In this document: positions 53,323 to 63,472 of the stretch, in pieces
Position numbering within the stretch: the stretch's first letter is position 1
Layout of the letters: every line of letters begins with the position of its first letter
NCBI RefSeq assembly: GCF_009755815.1
Contig: NZ_WRPK01000010.1
Location: forward strand, 1-64,000
Direction: 5' to 3'
Source: Flavisphingomonas formosensis
Lineage (GTDB): Bacteria; Pseudomonadota; Alphaproteobacteria; Sphingomonadales; Sphingomonadaceae
DNA length: 64,000 nt
The notes under the pieces: generated by a model
Seen by the model: only the letters and a program-made list of their open reading frames with translations
What the model was told of the DNA's origin: nothing
Databases searched by the model: none
Position numbers and translations under genes: made by a program

Positions 53323-56300
53323 CTAGGGCAAGAAGCCCGGCTTGTGCGGCGCCAGCAGGACGTCCGGCAACGGAATCAGCACCGGCCCGGCCGTGTAGAG
53401 CAGCGCAGCGTCGACCGGCTTCCCGGGGAATATCACTGCCAGCGCCGCCGCATAGGCCGCCATCTGGCGCAGATGTGCGGCCGGCACCTCCATGGCGTCG
53501 GCCGGAACGCGGCGCCCCGTCTTGAAATCAACGACCCGGATCCGCTCCTCGCCGACGAGCAGCCGGTCGACCGTGCCGGCGACCACATCCTGCGCCACGA
53601 TCGCCGCGATGGGCGCCTCCGCCAGCGCGTCGGGACCGAACAGATCGCGAAAATCCGGATGATCGACGATCGCCGAGGCCGAAGCGATCAACGATCGGCG
53701 CAGAGCCTCGTCGGCAACACCGGCGGAGAGCCGCAGCCAGCGATCGGCATGGGCCTCCCGCTGCTCCGCCGCCACCGCCGGCAACCGCTCGAACAAGGCA
53801 TGAAGGAGCCGCCCCCGTTCCGCCGCCTCCAGCATCCGGGCATTGGGCGGAGGATAGGCGCTGTCGTCGTCCGCCGGTGCCGAGGGCGCCAGCGGCCGCG
53901 GCGGCCGTGCCTCCCTGGGCGCCAGCGCGCGCAGCCACTCGGGCTCGGGCGACGCCACTGCCGCACGCACAGCGCGCGCGGTGCGAAGCGTCGGCAGTCC
54001 CGACGCCTCGCCGCCCTCGTGGCGTCGCTCCGCACCCCAGGAGGCCTCTTCCACCCATTCACTGCCAAGCGCCGAAAGGGCGCGCTCGACAGCCGCATGC
54101 CAGCTCTGCTCGGGCGCCTCGCCCTTTTTCGCCGCACGCGGGCCGAGCGCGCCGGCGACGACCAGATGCTCTTCCGCCCTGGTCAGCGCCACATAGAGCA
54201 GGCGCCAATGCTCCTGCCGGTCGCGCCGCGCGGATGCCTCGGCATCGCGTGCGAGGCTGCCGAGCAGTTCGTCCTTGCGCGGACGGAAGACCGGCACGGC
54301 CGGCGCCCCCTCCTCCAATTCCCATTCCAGTGCCGAGCGGCGGCTGTTGTCGGGATCGACGGTGGCGTCGGCCAGGATCACCAGCGGCGCCTGCAGCCCC
54401 TTCGATCCATGCACGGTCATCACCCGCACGGCATCCAGCGGCGCCGAAGGATCGCGCGTGATCTCGACATCGCCGCGATCGAACCAATCGAGGAAACGCT
54501 GCAGCGACGGCGTGGAATCGCTTTCGAAGGCCAGCGCGGCGTTGAGCAGCTCCTCGATCGGATCGCGCGCCTCCTGGCCCAGCCGGCGCAGCAGCTTGCG
54601 CCGCCCGTCCAACGGACCGGACAGCATGTCCTCCAGGAAGCGATAGGGCGTGGTGAAGTCCGCCTGATCCAGCAGGCGCGTCAAGATGGCGGCATCGCCG
54701 GCATGGCCGGGATTGGCGAGAAGGCTGCGGAACAGCGAGCCGCTGCGGCCGTGACCCAGCGCGTAGAGCGCATTCTGCGACAGGCCGAACAAGGGTGAGA
54801 CCAGCAATCCGGCCAGGTTGAGATCGTCCTCCGGCTGCAGCACGAAACGGATCGCGGCCAGCAGATCCTTGATCGCGAGCGGCGCGGCGAGACGCAACCG
54901 ATCGACGCCGGCCACCGGCACCCCCTCGGCATGCAGCCGCGCGACCAGCAGCGATGCGAGATCGGTCCGCTTGCGCACCAGGATCAGCACATCCTCCGGC
55001 CGCAAATGCCGGCCCCGCGTCGCCAGGAACAGGGGATCCTTGCCCAGCCATGCCGCAATCTGCTCGGCAAGGCGCGAGGCGAAGGCGCGGGTCGCATCGT
55101 CGATCCAGCCTTCCTCGCCCTCGTCGCCCTCTTCCTCATCGGCACGCTGGAAGAAAGGACGCCAGAGACGAACGCTGCCGCGGCCGCGCCTGGCGCTGAG
55201 GTGCGGCGGGGCGGCACGATCGAGGCCGAGCGCGTCATGGCCGAGATCGTCGAGCAGCCGATCGACCAGCGCCAGGATGGGCGGCGTCGATCGGAAGCTG
55301 CGATCCAGCGACAGTTCCGCAAAGGGGTAGCCGGCCGCATCGGCATGCAGGCCGAAAATGTGCCGTGCCGCCACGAAGGCATCCGGGCTCGTGCCCTGAA
55401 AGCCGAAAATGGCCTGCTTGAAGTCTCCCACGGTGAAGATCGTCCGGCGCAACAGCGGGGAGCGCGCGCCCTCTCCGGCGAAGAATTCGCCTGCCAGCGC
55501 AGCGACGATCTTCCATTGCTGCACATTGGTGTCCTGCGCCTCGTCGACCAGAATATGGTCGGTCGCCTGGTCCAGCTTGTAACGGACCCAATCGCCCATG
55601 CCGTCCTGTTCCAGCAGCGCCACGGCCGAGCGGATGAGATCGTCGAAATCGACCGCGCCGGCAGCACGCTTGGCATCCGTCCAGGCGCGGGCATAGGCCT
55701 GTCCGGCGCGCAGCCCGGCCGCGAGTAGCGCAGCGAGCGCGGCCTTGGTGCGCAGCTCGATCAGCGCGCCGCACCGATCCGCGAGGCGCGCGATCGCCCC
55801 GCCATAATCGGGCGCGATCTTCTCCAGCCCTTTCTCGATCTTGCGCAATTCGCCTTTTCCGGTGACGGCGAGTTGGTGGATCGCATCCAGCATCTCCGCC
55901 CGGTCGCTGGGTGCGAGTGTCTGCCAGCGGGCGATCAGATCGGCGCGGGACAGGCCGGTCGCCGTGCCCCATTGCGCATTGGCGGACGCGATCAGGCGAA
56001 GCGTCGCCATGTCGAACGCATCGTCCGCGCAAGCCGCAGCGAGCAGCTCCGCGACATCGCCGGCCGGCACGTCGAGCGCACGCCGCAGGCGCGGTTCGAT
56101 CGCCTGACGCGGGCCGAGCGTCTCCAGCGCGTCCGGCGCGCGCGCGGCCGCGAACAGGAAGCTCTCCGCCTCGGTTTCGCCGAGGCGGCGGCTGAGCGTA
56201 CGCACGTCGTCGATCAACCCGAGATCACCGCCGCTTTCCGCCTGAACCAGCAGATCCGCCAGGGTTGCGCGACGCAGCGTCGCCTCCTCGCGGCCTTCGA

Positions 56301-56745
56301 GCGGACGGAAACCCGGCACCAGCCCCGCCTCGATCGGAAAGCCGGCGAGCAGCGTCTGGCAGAAGGCATGGATCGTCTGGATCCTGAGGCCGCCGCCAGC
56401 CGCATCGAGAACGCGCGCGAAGAGGGTGCGGGCGTGGGCGACCGCTGCATCGTCATGCGCTTCGCCGAGTGCGCGCAATTCCTTGCGCAGGTCTCGATCG
56501 GGCAGGCGCACCCAATAGGCCAGCCGCGCATGGATGCGATCCGCCATTTCGGCGGCACCCGCCTTGGTGAAGGTCAGGCACAAAATGGAGGAAGGATCGG
56601 CGCCATTGACCAGCAGCCGCAGGACGCGTGCGGTGAGAACATGGGTCTTGCCGGTACCGGCCGACGCGGACAGCCAGACATTCTCGCGCGGGCCGGAGGC
56701 GGCAAGCTGCTCGCCCTGGAGCGGGATCAGCGGAGATAGCGGCAT
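53323..56745 (-). CDS. addA: Double-strand break repair helicase-nuclease AddA
   Basis: A 1140-residue UvrD-type helicase with a C-terminal nuclease. Walker A is [19 protein letters not shown] near residue 30, Walker B is [14 protein letters not shown] near residue 395, and a late helicase motif is [16 protein letters not shown]. The PD-(D/E)xK nuclease core is in [13 protein letters not shown] near the end. With AddB it processes broken ends for RecA loading. addB is usually immediately upstream; here the upstream DNA carries small unrelated genes on the other strand, so addB must be elsewhere or absent. Confidence 0.94.
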   Translation of the reverse strand: MPLSPLIPLQGEQLAASGPRENVWLSASAGTGKTHVLTARVLRLLVNGADPSSILCLTFTKAGAAEMADRIHARLAYWVRLPDRDLRKELRALGEAHDDAAVAHARTLFARVLDAAGGGLRIQTIHAFCQTLLAGFPIEAGLVPGFRPLEGREEATLRRATLADLLVQAESGGDLGLIDDVRTLSRRLGETEAESFLFAAARAPDALETLGPRQAIEPRLRRALDVPAGDVAELLAAACADDAFDMATLRLIASANAQWGTATGLSRADLIARWQTLAPSDRAEMLDAIHQLAVTGKGELRKIEKGLEKIAPDYGGAIARLADRCGALIELRTKAALAALLAAGLRAGQAYARAWTDAKRAAGAVDFDDLIRSAVALLEQDGMGDWVRYKLDQATDHILVDEAQDTNVQQWKIVAALAGEFFAGEGARSPLLRRTIFTVGDFKQAIFGFQGTSPDAFVAARHIFGLHADAAGYPFAELSLDRSFRSTPPILALVDRLLDDLGHDALGLDRAAPPHLSARRGRGSVRLWRPFFQRADEEEGDEGEEGWIDDATRAFASRLAEQIAAWLGKDPLFLATRGRHLRPEDVLILVRKRTDLASLLVARLHAEGVPVAGVDRLRLAAPLAIKDLLAAIRFVLQPEDDLNLAGLLVSPLFGLSQNALYALGHGRSGSLFRSLLANPGHAGDAAILTRLLDQADFTTPYRFLEDMLSGPLDGRRKLLRRLGQEARDPIEELLNAALAFESDSTPSLQRFLDWFDRGDVEITRDPSAPLDAVRVMTVHGSKGLQAPLVILADATVDPDNSRRSALEWELEEGAPAVPVFRPRKDELLGSLARDAEASARRDRQEHWRLLYVALTRAEEHLVVAGALGPRAAKKGEAPEQSWHAAVERALSALGSEWVEEASWGAERRHEGGEASGLPTLRTARAVRAAVASPEPEWLRALAPREARPPRPLAPSAPADDDSAYPPPNARMLEAAERGRLLHALFERLPAVAAEQREAHADRWLRLSAGVADEALRRSLIASASAIVDHPDFRDLFGPDALAEAPIAAIVAQDVVAGTVDRLLVGEERIRVVDFKTGRRVPADAMEVPAAHLRQMAAYAAALAVIFPGKPVDAALLYTAGPVLIPLPDVLLAPHKPGFLP

Positions 56746-56859
56746 GCCCCTCCCTCGCCTGCTTTGCCTCGTGCGGCAAGGGGCACATGCCCGGCGGGTT
56801 GCGCTTGGCCTACCGGTCCGGCATCTGAACCATCGGAATCAGGAGGAGCAAAAGGGCGA

Positions 56860-56970
56860 ATGAGGGCGATCTGGGACCGGATTGCCGCTCGATCCGGCTG
56901 GTTCATCGCCGTGCTCGGCCTCTTCGCCTGGTTCGTCCTGCTGTGGCTGATGTTCGGCGACGTGCTCTGA
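56860..56970 (+). CDS. Small single-pass membrane protein
   Basis: A 36-residue open frame beginning MRAIWDRIAARSGW, followed by one strongly hydrophobic helix (residues 15-33) and an acidic tail. AAGGG lies 4 nt upstream and AGGAGG 13 nt upstream of the ATG. A clear basic-inside, hydrophobic, acidic-outside pattern makes a real small protein likely. No function is recognised. It is divergent from addA. Confidence 0.55.
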   Translation: MRAIWDRIAARSGWFIAVLGLFAWFVLLWLMFGDVL

Positions 56971-57051
56971 TCGTCGGGCGATCACCATCTAGACGCGCCT
57001 GGCGGCCGTCGCATAGACGGCATGCACACCCACGGCGAACGAGGCCAGCCG

Positions 57052-57471
57052 ATGACCGACGCGATCCGCATCGACGAATTTCCTGTCCGGACATCGATGA
57101 AGCTGCGTTATTCGGATACCGACCGCCAGGGCCATGTGAACAATACCGTGTTCGTGACCTTGCTTGAGGCCGGCCGGGTCGACCTGTTCTACGACCCCGC
57201 CGCGCCCATGGCCGATCCGGGCACCTCCTTCGTCATCGTCCGGCTGGAGCTCGACTATCGCAAGGAGATGCACTGGCCGGGCGAGATCGGTATCGGCACG
57301 CGCGTGCTTTCGGTTGGCCGGTCCTCGTTCCGGATCGAGCAGGCGCTCTTCCAGGGGGACGCCTGCGTCGCCACGTCCGAGTCCGTGCTCGTCCTTATGG
57401 ACGACATGACACGTAAATCGACGCCCCTGTCTCCCACTACCGTCGCACGACTGGAGGCCAGCAAACGCTGA
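57052..57471 (+). CDS. Acyl-CoA thioesterase (4HBT hotdog family)
   Basis: A 139-residue hotdog thioesterase with the 4-hydroxybenzoyl-CoA-type signature LRYSDTDRQGHVNNTVF near residue 18, including the catalytic Asp. It hydrolyses acyl-CoA esters in the cytoplasm. ATG 57052 is preferred over the frame's first Met 10 codons upstream because it leads straight into the domain. It is monocistronic. The following 57472-57733 is AT-richer than the surroundings, with an 8-bp inverted pair far apart and no gene. Confidence 0.88.
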   Translation: MTDAIRIDEFPVRTSMKLRYSDTDRQGHVNNTVFVTLLEAGRVDLFYDPAAPMADPGTSFVIVRLELDYRKEMHWPGEIGIGTRVLSVGRSSFRIEQALFQGDACVATSESVLVLMDDMTRKSTPLSPTTVARLEASKR

Positions 57472-57733
57472 GCCGCCATTGTACGTCCACAGGTAGGGCC
57501 GATTCGGCAGCTCGACACCATCTATGGCGGCTTGACATGCCCTCGCAGCATCGGTGTCGATCGCAATTCAGTGTCATTCGCAAATAACCATGCCTCCCCA
57601 TAAAATAAATATTGGCATCTTCCTGCGAATTTAATGAAATCAGACACTTGATCACGTGTATATAGCACCGGCACGTCAATCGATGTGCTGCAGCTCCCGC
57701 ACATAAGGGAGCATCGGGGCACTATATATACCC

Positions 57734-57967
57734 ATGAAATTGCTGGATCTGTGGCTCGTCGGCTTCGGGCTCAGATGTTGCGCGCTTCTGCTTTGCGAAG
57801 TGGGCAGCCTGCTGTTCGTTATACCGACCTTGTTCAATCTTCACAGCGACCTTGCCGACGCGGGCGCCGCAATCCTTGCGATCGTGGCGATCGGCGGCGG
57901 TTTTCTGTGGGGAAGTGCGCTCTCGCGCGAACTCATCACCCTTCTTGCGGACGATAAAAATGAATAG
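57734..57967 (+). CDS. Small two-helix membrane protein
   Basis: A 77-residue protein with two hydrophobic segments (about 5-33 and 42-62) and an acidic C-terminus. No family is recognised. It overlaps the SPFH lipoprotein gene by 8 nt, so the two are coupled and may work together in the membrane. There is no Shine-Dalgarno sequence; a TATATA lies 4-9 nt before the ATG, so a leaderless mRNA is possible. Confidence 0.65.
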   Translation: MKLLDLWLVGFGLRCCALLLCEVGSLLFVIPTLFNLHSDLADAGAAILAIVAIGGGFLWGSALSRELITLLADDKNE

Positions 57968-58808
57968 GATCGTCAAATACGCTTTCTTTCCCACTCTCCT
58001 GATACCGCTGCTCATCCTGGCGCCGCTTACTTCGTGCAGCCGCGTCGAGCCGGGCCATGTCGGCATCAAGGTGAACAACTTCGGAAGTGCGGCCGGCGTA
58101 TCGGATCGTGCGCTCGGCGTAGGCTGGTACTTCACGCCCGTCGGAACCAATATTTACGAATATCCGATCTATACTTCGACCTACGCCTGGACAGCCAACC
58201 GGGAAGAGCAGACACAATCGGACGAAAGCTTCGGTTTCCAGGACCGCAACGGGCTCAACCTGTCGGCCGACGTGTCGGTCGCCTATCGGGTCGATCCGGT
58301 GAAGGCACCGATATTGTTCCAGAAATACCGGACGGACATGACCGGAATCGTAGCCGGCCCCTTACGTAATGCCGTGCGCAGCGCGCTTGTCGAGGAAGCC
58401 TCCAATCTCGGCGTGGAGGAGATTTATGGTCCGAAAAAGGCGCAGCTGATTGGCCGGGCATGGCAGGACGTCTCGCGCTATTTCGAACCGTTCGGCCTGC
58501 ATGTCGAGCAACTCTATTGGGCCAGCAATATCCGCGTGCCCGACCAGGTGCTCGGCCAGATCAACACCAAGATCGCCAACGAGCAGGCGGCGCTGGCCGC
58601 ACAGGCGAACGTCGCGACGGTGAAAGCCAATGCCGACGCGCTGATCGCCCAGGCCGAAGGCAAGGCACGCGCATCTCAGATCGAGGGCGACGCGTTGCGC
58701 GCCAACCCGGAGATTCTACGCCAGCGGGTGATCGAGAAATGGGACGGCCATATGCCGACCTACATGGCCGGCACAGGCGCAAGCCTGCCCTTCATCAGCG
58801 AACGGTAA
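57960..58808 (+). CDS. SPFH/band 7-domain lipoprotein
   Basis: A 282-residue prohibitin-like protein. The N-terminal hydrophobic segment ends in a lipobox (LAPLTSC, Cys at about residue 21), so it is probably lipidated after signal peptidase II cleavage. The SPFH domain (about 25-205) includes the glycine loop RALGVGWYFTPVGTN. An Ala/Glu-rich coiled coil follows (EQAALAAQANVATVKANADA). Bacterial SPFH proteins form membrane-attached rings that organise membrane domains or control proteases. ATG 57960 begins the signal sequence. Confidence 0.83.
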   Translation: MNRIVKYAFFPTLLIPLLILAPLTSCSRVEPGHVGIKVNNFGSAAGVSDRALGVGWYFTPVGTNIYEYPIYTSTYAWTANREEQTQSDESFGFQDRNGLNLSADVSVAYRVDPVKAPILFQKYRTDMTGIVAGPLRNAVRSALVEEASNLGVEEIYGPKKAQLIGRAWQDVSRYFEPFGLHVEQLYWASNIRVPDQVLGQINTKIANEQAALAAQANVATVKANADALIAQAEGKARASQIEGDALRANPEILRQRVIEKWDGHMPTYMAGTGASLPFISER

Positions 58809-58912
58809 GGCCGATCTTTCCGGCCAAGCGATGGCGACGCTTGGCCGGATCCCTCGATTGACAGGCTTTTTCGGCCACCCCAGAACCACCGCAAAATCGG
58901 GTATGAGGGGCC

Positions 58913-59650
58913 ATGGAAAAGCTGATCTACGTCCTCTGGAAGGATCCAGCGGAAAGCGACGCGGCGTTCAACGATCGCCTGCGCGGGCCGGTCGGCGAGC
59001 AGTTGGCGAAGCTCGGCGCACAGCGGCTTCAGTTCAACATCGTCGACGACGCGGTGGCGGATGGTGCGGCGCTGCGGTTCGAGCCGGTCAAGCCGGCGCC
59101 CTCGGCCCTCGTCTCCTTCTGGCTCAATGCGGCACACGCCCGCGCTCCGTTCGAGGCGGTGCTGGAAGGTGCAGCGCCGCGGTTCGCAGGCTATCAGGTC
59201 GCGGAATCGACGGTCGTGCCGAACGACCGACCTTCCGGATCGGACGGACGGGTGCGCGGCTTCTCCCAGATCGCCTTCCTCTTCAAGCTGCCCGCCGTCA
59301 CCTATGACGGCTTCCTGGAAATGTGGATGCGCGATCAGACGCGGGTCGGCGTCGAAACCCAGGACACCTTCTATTATTGCCAGAACATCGTCGTGCGCGT
59401 GCTGACGCCCGGCGCGCCGATGTGGAACGGCATCGTCGAGGAATGCTATCCGATCGAAGCGCTCACCGATCCGCTGGTCTTCTGGAAGGCCAATGGCGAC
59501 GAGGCGGTCTACAAGGCCAATTACGCGCGGGAGATGGCGAACGTCGCCCGTTTCCTGGACCTCGAACGCGGCTCGGTGATGATCACCAGCGCCTATCGGC
59601 CGGGCGGCTGGGCCGATCCCAAGCATGAGATCGAGCTTTATCGTGGCTGA
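58913..59650 (+). CDS. EthD-domain protein (duplicated barrel)
   Basis: A 245-residue protein with two EthD-like ferredoxin folds (LIYVLWKDPAESDAAFNDRL at residue 4; IAFLFKLPAVTYDGFLEMWM near residue 120). EthD-type proteins accompany oxygenases and dehydrogenases in degradation clusters; the chemistry is unclear. It overlaps the SDR gene downstream by 8 nt, indicating coupled expression. Confidence 0.75.
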   Translation: MEKLIYVLWKDPAESDAAFNDRLRGPVGEQLAKLGAQRLQFNIVDDAVADGAALRFEPVKPAPSALVSFWLNAAHARAPFEAVLEGAAPRFAGYQVAESTVVPNDRPSGSDGRVRGFSQIAFLFKLPAVTYDGFLEMWMRDQTRVGVETQDTFYYCQNIVVRVLTPGAPMWNGIVEECYPIEALTDPLVFWKANGDEAVYKANYAREMANVARFLDLERGSVMITSAYRPGGWADPKHEIELYRG

Positions 59651-60410
59651 TGTGGGGGTCTTTTCGGGCAAGGTGGCGCTCGTCACCGGTGCGAGCAGCG
59701 GGATCGGCCGCGCGACGGCCGAACTCTTCGCAGCGCGGGGCGCGGCGGTTGCCGTCGCCGCGCGCAACCTCGAACGGGGCGCAGAGACGGTGGAACGCAT
59801 CCGCGCGGCCGGCGGCACGGCCGAACTGATCCCCGCCGACATGGAGCAACCCGACCAGATCGAGGCGATGGTCGTGCGCACGCTGGAGCTGTTCGGCCGG
59901 ATCGACTGTGCGTTCAACAATGCCGGCATGACCGGACGGGACGCGCTGTTCCACGAACAGTCGATCGAGGATTGGAACGAGGTGATCGCCACCAATCTCA
60001 CCTCCGTCTTCCTGTGCATGAAGCATGAGATCGTCGCCATGCTGAACGCCGGTTGCGGCGGAGCGATCGTCAACAACTGCTCGGGAGCGGGCGTGATGGC
60101 AGCACCCGGCCTGCCGCATTACACCGCCGCCAAACATGGCGTGCTCGGCCTGACCAAGGCCGCCGCCAAGGATTATGCAGCGCATGGCATCCGCGTAAAT
60201 GCGGTCTGCCCGGGTTTCATCGACACGCCGCAGCTCAACGCATTCCTCGGCGACGACGCCACGCGCGCAGCCGTCGTCGCCGGTATTCCTGCCGGCGCGA
60301 TGGGCACCGCCGAGGACATCGCGAAGGCCGTCGCGTTCCTCTGTTCGCCGGACGGCGCCTATATTTCGGGCGATACCATGTTCATCGACGGCGCCGTCAT
60401 GTGCCGATGA
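59643..60410 (+). CDS. SDR-family oxidoreductase
   Basis: A 255-residue classical short-chain dehydrogenase with TGASSGIGRATAELF, NNAGMTGRD, the Tyr-Lys pair in YTAAK near residue 157 and NAVCPGFIDTPQ. The likely start is GTG 59643 overlapping the EthD stop, giving (M)ADVGVFSGKVALVTG; an ATG six codons earlier is possible but extends unusually. It is probably the redox partner step of the EthD protein. Confidence 0.88.
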   Translation: MADVGVFSGKVALVTGASSGIGRATAELFAARGAAVAVAARNLERGAETVERIRAAGGTAELIPADMEQPDQIEAMVVRTLELFGRIDCAFNNAGMTGRDALFHEQSIEDWNEVIATNLTSVFLCMKHEIVAMLNAGCGGAIVNNCSGAGVMAAPGLPHYTAAKHGVLGLTKAAAKDYAAHGIRVNAVCPGFIDTPQLNAFLGDDATRAAVVAGIPAGAMGTAEDIAKAVAFLCSPDGAYISGDTMFIDGAVMCR

Positions 60411-60449
60411 GACGTCCGGCCCGCCGCGATGGCGGGACCGGTAACATGC

Positions 60450-61529
60450 TCAGGAAATCAGCCGCGGCACCGCAATCTCGCGGATGTGGAAGCGGGCATC
60501 GGGATGCTCGGCCTTGCCGTCACGCGGCGCGATACGGTGCTGCACGACGCTGTTCTTGCCGAAGCCCGGCACGACCGGGCGATCCGACTTGCTGCTCAGC
60601 CAGAGACGCAGCAGATGGCGCTTGCGCTGCGGCTCGGGCCAGTCGAAGAATTCGGTGCGCGCGTGCAGCGCGGCGTAGTTGGACAACCACTGGATGTCAC
60701 CGGGGCGGAAATCCATCTCGATCGCCATGCCGGGTTCATAGGTGATCTCGTCGAACAGCCGCAGCACCTCAAGCTGGTCGTCGGTCAGCTTGGGCACGCC
60801 CGGATAATCCTGCGCCGTGATGATGTAGAGCGATCCGGCATACATGCTGAACACGCCGTCCACCATCGAGACGATCGGCGATTGATAGGTGTAGGCGGGG
60901 GAATTATGGTCCTGCCGCCGCCAGTCCCAATGGAAGGATTCGAGCAGCAGCGGAGCGAGATCCGGGCGACGCTCGAGAATCTCATTGTAGATCTGGGCTC
61001 CGGAAACGAGGCAGGAAGCACCGCCCGCCCGCGCGCCGCGCAGACACATCAGCGCCACGATATCGGAGCTGTCGCTGTGATATACGAGCTTGTCGCGCAC
61101 CTTGGACGACAGTGCGGTCGGATCGTCCATCGTCTTGTCCGACGTCGCATAGACATGGTCGATCAGGTCGCCCATCTCGTTCTGCCGGATGGCATCGCCC
61201 ATGTGCAGGCCGAGCACATAATAAATGGCGGCCGACAGCGCGTCCGAATATTCCTCGGTGCGCAGCCCGCGAACGAGCACGAAGCCGCGGCCGAAATCGA
61301 CGTCCCTGATCCATTCGGCCACCGCGTCGGCGCAGGCGACCAGCGGATATTCCTCTGCCTGTACGCTGCGCAGGTCAGGATCCTTCGCCAGAAATTCCTT
61401 GCCGAGACGTTCCAGCTCGTCGATCTGGGCATCGGAAAGCCGGTAGATCCATTCCCCGCTTTCCTTGAGCCGATCACCCCGCCAAGCGGTTTCCGTCTCC
61501 ACCGGGGCCAGGGCCGTCATCACGTTCAT
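60450..61529 (-). CDS. TauD/TfdA-family Fe(II)/2-oxoglutarate oxygenase
   Basis: A 359-residue non-haem dioxygenase. The proximal iron ligands are in LVYHSDSSDIVALMC (His-x-Asp), the distal His is in NYAALHARTEFFDWPEPQRK, and the 2-oxoglutarate-binding Arg is in KRHLLRLWLS. It hydroxylates an unknown small substrate. The frame begins earlier, but ATG 61529 is 8 nt after AAGGAG, while 61535 is too close. No transporter or regulator is adjacent. Confidence 0.87.
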   Translation of the reverse strand: MNVMTALAPVETETAWRGDRLKESGEWIYRLSDAQIDELERLGKEFLAKDPDLRSVQAEEYPLVACADAVAEWIRDVDFGRGFVLVRGLRTEEYSDALSAAIYYVLGLHMGDAIRQNEMGDLIDHVYATSDKTMDDPTALSSKVRDKLVYHSDSSDIVALMCLRGARAGGASCLVSGAQIYNEILERRPDLAPLLLESFHWDWRRQDHNSPAYTYQSPIVSMVDGVFSMYAGSLYIITAQDYPGVPKLTDDQLEVLRLFDEITYEPGMAIEMDFRPGDIQWLSNYAALHARTEFFDWPEPQRKRHLLRLWLSSKSDRPVVPGFGKNSVVQHRIAPRDGKAEHPDARFHIREIAVPRLIS

Positions 61530-61633
61530 GCACATCACTCCTTCCCGCGCATGATAGCCTTTTAGGGTCGTCAATGCCGCATTCTTGTCGCGGCGCGCCT
61601 AAAGAGTTTCTGGCTCGGCTGGGGAAGGTGCGG

Positions 61634-62893
61634 TCAATCCGTCGCGGATGCGCCGACACGTGCGGAAGCGAGCGACGAGATCGCCTCGTCGGCGGCTCGC
61701 TCGCCGCTCGTCCAGGCGCCATGGGCCGTCGAGAAATCGCTCGGATGCGTCGCTTCGCCAGCGAAGAACAGACGGGCGTCAACCGGCCTTGCCAATATGG
61801 CGCGAGCGGAGGCGCAGCCGGGCATGGCGTGGCTGTAGGAGCCGCCTATATCGTCCATGCGCCGCCACCGGGTTCCTGCCGCGAGGCGCAGCTTATCGCG
61901 GATCCGGCTCCCCAGCAGCGCCGCCAGTTCGTCGATGGCATAGTCCGCCGCCCCATGGAGCCCTTCGCGCTCCAGCATCTCGGCGCCCTCCCCGCCGAAG
62001 AAAGATTCCACGACCGGCCGGCTGAACGGCATCAGATAATGGCTTCCCGTCCGGCCGCTCGCGGGATTGCCCAGCAGGTGGGTTTCGGGTTCCAGCCCGT
62101 GCCCCTCCTCCAGCGCGAAGAACAATTTGTCGGCAAGACCCAGCGGCAATTGACTGGCCGCATGGAGATGATCGTCCATCGTCGAAGGAAAGGCGATGCG
62201 GCCGGAGACCAGCACAACGGTCGAGACGGTCACGATCGCCGTTTTCGCGACGATCTCGCCGCGCCGGGTCGCCAGCTTCACGCCGGAGCCCGCAATGTCG
62301 ATAGCGGTGACCGGCGTGGAGAGATGCAGCGGCAGCGTCGGCAGCAGCGATGCGATCAGCGTGCCATAGCCGGCAGGAATACGCCAATTGCGCTCGCCGG
62401 CGGCGCGGCTGTAGGCCAGATAATCGGCCACCGATAGATCGTCGAGGCCGACCCCGTTGACATAGCCGCTCAGCGCCTCGAGGAAGGGCCGCCACCGGCT
62501 GCCGGGCTCCACCGCATCGCATGCACGGTCGCTGGCCGGAGGATCGCGTATCAGGCGCGCTTCCAGCGCATCCCATGCCGCATTCGCAGCCTGACGATCT
62601 TCGCGCGGAAAGCCGAGATCGCGATACTGCTCGGACCAGGCCGAAGCGCTGCGATCCACCGCAAACCCATTCTCCCGCGCCAGAGCGACGAAGGGATTGC
62701 GGTCCGCCGAGTGGAGCCAGCCACATCCCATGTCCAGCGCCATCCCCTCTACCGCCAGCGTGCAGGCGCGCCCGCCGATCCTCTGGCCGGCCTCGAGGAC
62801 AATCACCGACCGGCCGGCACGACGCAGCCGGCGCGCGGCTGCGATGCCGGCGGCGCCCGCCCCTATCACCGCGACATCGAAGCGTTCGAACAT
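61634..62893 (-). CDS. Flavin monoamine oxidase-family protein
   Basis: A 419-residue FAD amine oxidase. The dinucleotide motif is DVAVIGAGAAGIAAARRLRR, followed by LEAGQRIGGRACTL. The C-terminal FAD-contact region LFFAGEATHPSDFSTAHGAW lies near residue 395. It oxidises amines or polyamines in the cytoplasm; there is no signal peptide. ATG 62893 begins the Rossmann strand; 13 in-frame residues upstream are rejected. Confidence 0.9.
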   Translation of the reverse strand: MFERFDVAVIGAGAAGIAAARRLRRAGRSVIVLEAGQRIGGRACTLAVEGMALDMGCGWLHSADRNPFVALARENGFAVDRSASAWSEQYRDLGFPREDRQAANAAWDALEARLIRDPPASDRACDAVEPGSRWRPFLEALSGYVNGVGLDDLSVADYLAYSRAAGERNWRIPAGYGTLIASLLPTLPLHLSTPVTAIDIAGSGVKLATRRGEIVAKTAIVTVSTVVLVSGRIAFPSTMDDHLHAASQLPLGLADKLFFALEEGHGLEPETHLLGNPASGRTGSHYLMPFSRPVVESFFGGEGAEMLEREGLHGAADYAIDELAALLGSRIRDKLRLAAGTRWRRMDDIGGSYSHAMPGCASARAILARPVDARLFFAGEATHPSDFSTAHGAWTSGERAADEAISSLASARVGASATD

Positions 62894-62938
62894 CACCTGC
62901 TCCGCTTTCGTTCGCGTCTGGCGATGTCGCAAGTGCGG

Positions 62939-63349
62939 CTAGCGCCGTTCAAGCAGGCGATCGACCACGCTCGCGCCGCTGCGCTTGGGATCCGGTTCCT
63001 GATCGCACTCCTTCTCAAGCGCATGGCGTATCTCCTCCAGCTGCTTTTCGGTGAGGTGCTCGATGCCGATGAACGGTGTACGCGCGCCCTCCAGCGCGCG
63101 AATGAGCTCGTCGAGCTTGGCCTGCATCGCTGCGCCGTCACGATTCTGCGCATTCTGGATCAGGAAAACCATCAGGAAGGTGACGATCGTGGTGGAGGTG
63201 TTCACCACCAGCTGCCACGTATCGGAATAGTGGAAAAACGGGCCGCTGACCGCCCAGACGACGATCAGCGCAACGGCGATGATGAAAGCGAGCGGCTGCC
63301 CCGCCGCCGAAGCCATCCTGCTGGCCAGCCATGTGAACATCCGGTCCAT
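62939..63349 (-). CDS. Low-affinity iron permease-family membrane protein
   Basis: A 136-residue protein with two transmembrane segments (about 20-38 and 50-66; FLMVFLIQNAQNRDGAAMQA after the second) and a charged C-terminal tail. This matches the bacterial low-affinity iron permease family by its QNAQNRD stretch. Iron transport by the bacterial members is not established. It is divergent from ohrR, 123 bp away. Confidence 0.82.
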   Translation of the reverse strand: MDRMFTWLASRMASAAGQPLAFIIAVALIVVWAVSGPFFHYSDTWQLVVNTSTTIVTFLMVFLIQNAQNRDGAAMQAKLDELIRALEGARTPFIGIEHLTEKQLEEIRHALEKECDQEPDPKRSGASVVDRLLERR

Positions 63350-63442
63350 GGAGGAGGTCCTTTATCAAAATGGGGCCGAGTCAGCGCTCCCGGTTGCCAG
63401 CCGTAACGAACGGCCCGGCACTTGGATGCATATTAACTTGCG

Positions 63443-63457
63443 CACAATATAATTGTG
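63443..63457. promoter_or_regulatory. OhrR-type operator overlapping a TATAAT box
   Basis: CACAAT-ATA-ATTGTG is a perfect 6-bp inverted repeat close to the known OhrR box (TACAATT-AATTGTA). A TATAAT at 63448-63453 lies inside it, as expected for a repressor blocking its own promoter. It is 16 nt upstream of the ohrR start. Confidence 0.8.
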
Positions 63458-63472
63458 TCCTATTAGATTGGC

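Noticed and set aside
57512-57560. 8-bp inverted arms TCGACACC / GGTGTCGA
   Set aside because: The arms are 33 nt apart, the structure is weak and no gene or promoter relation is clear. Chance is plausible.
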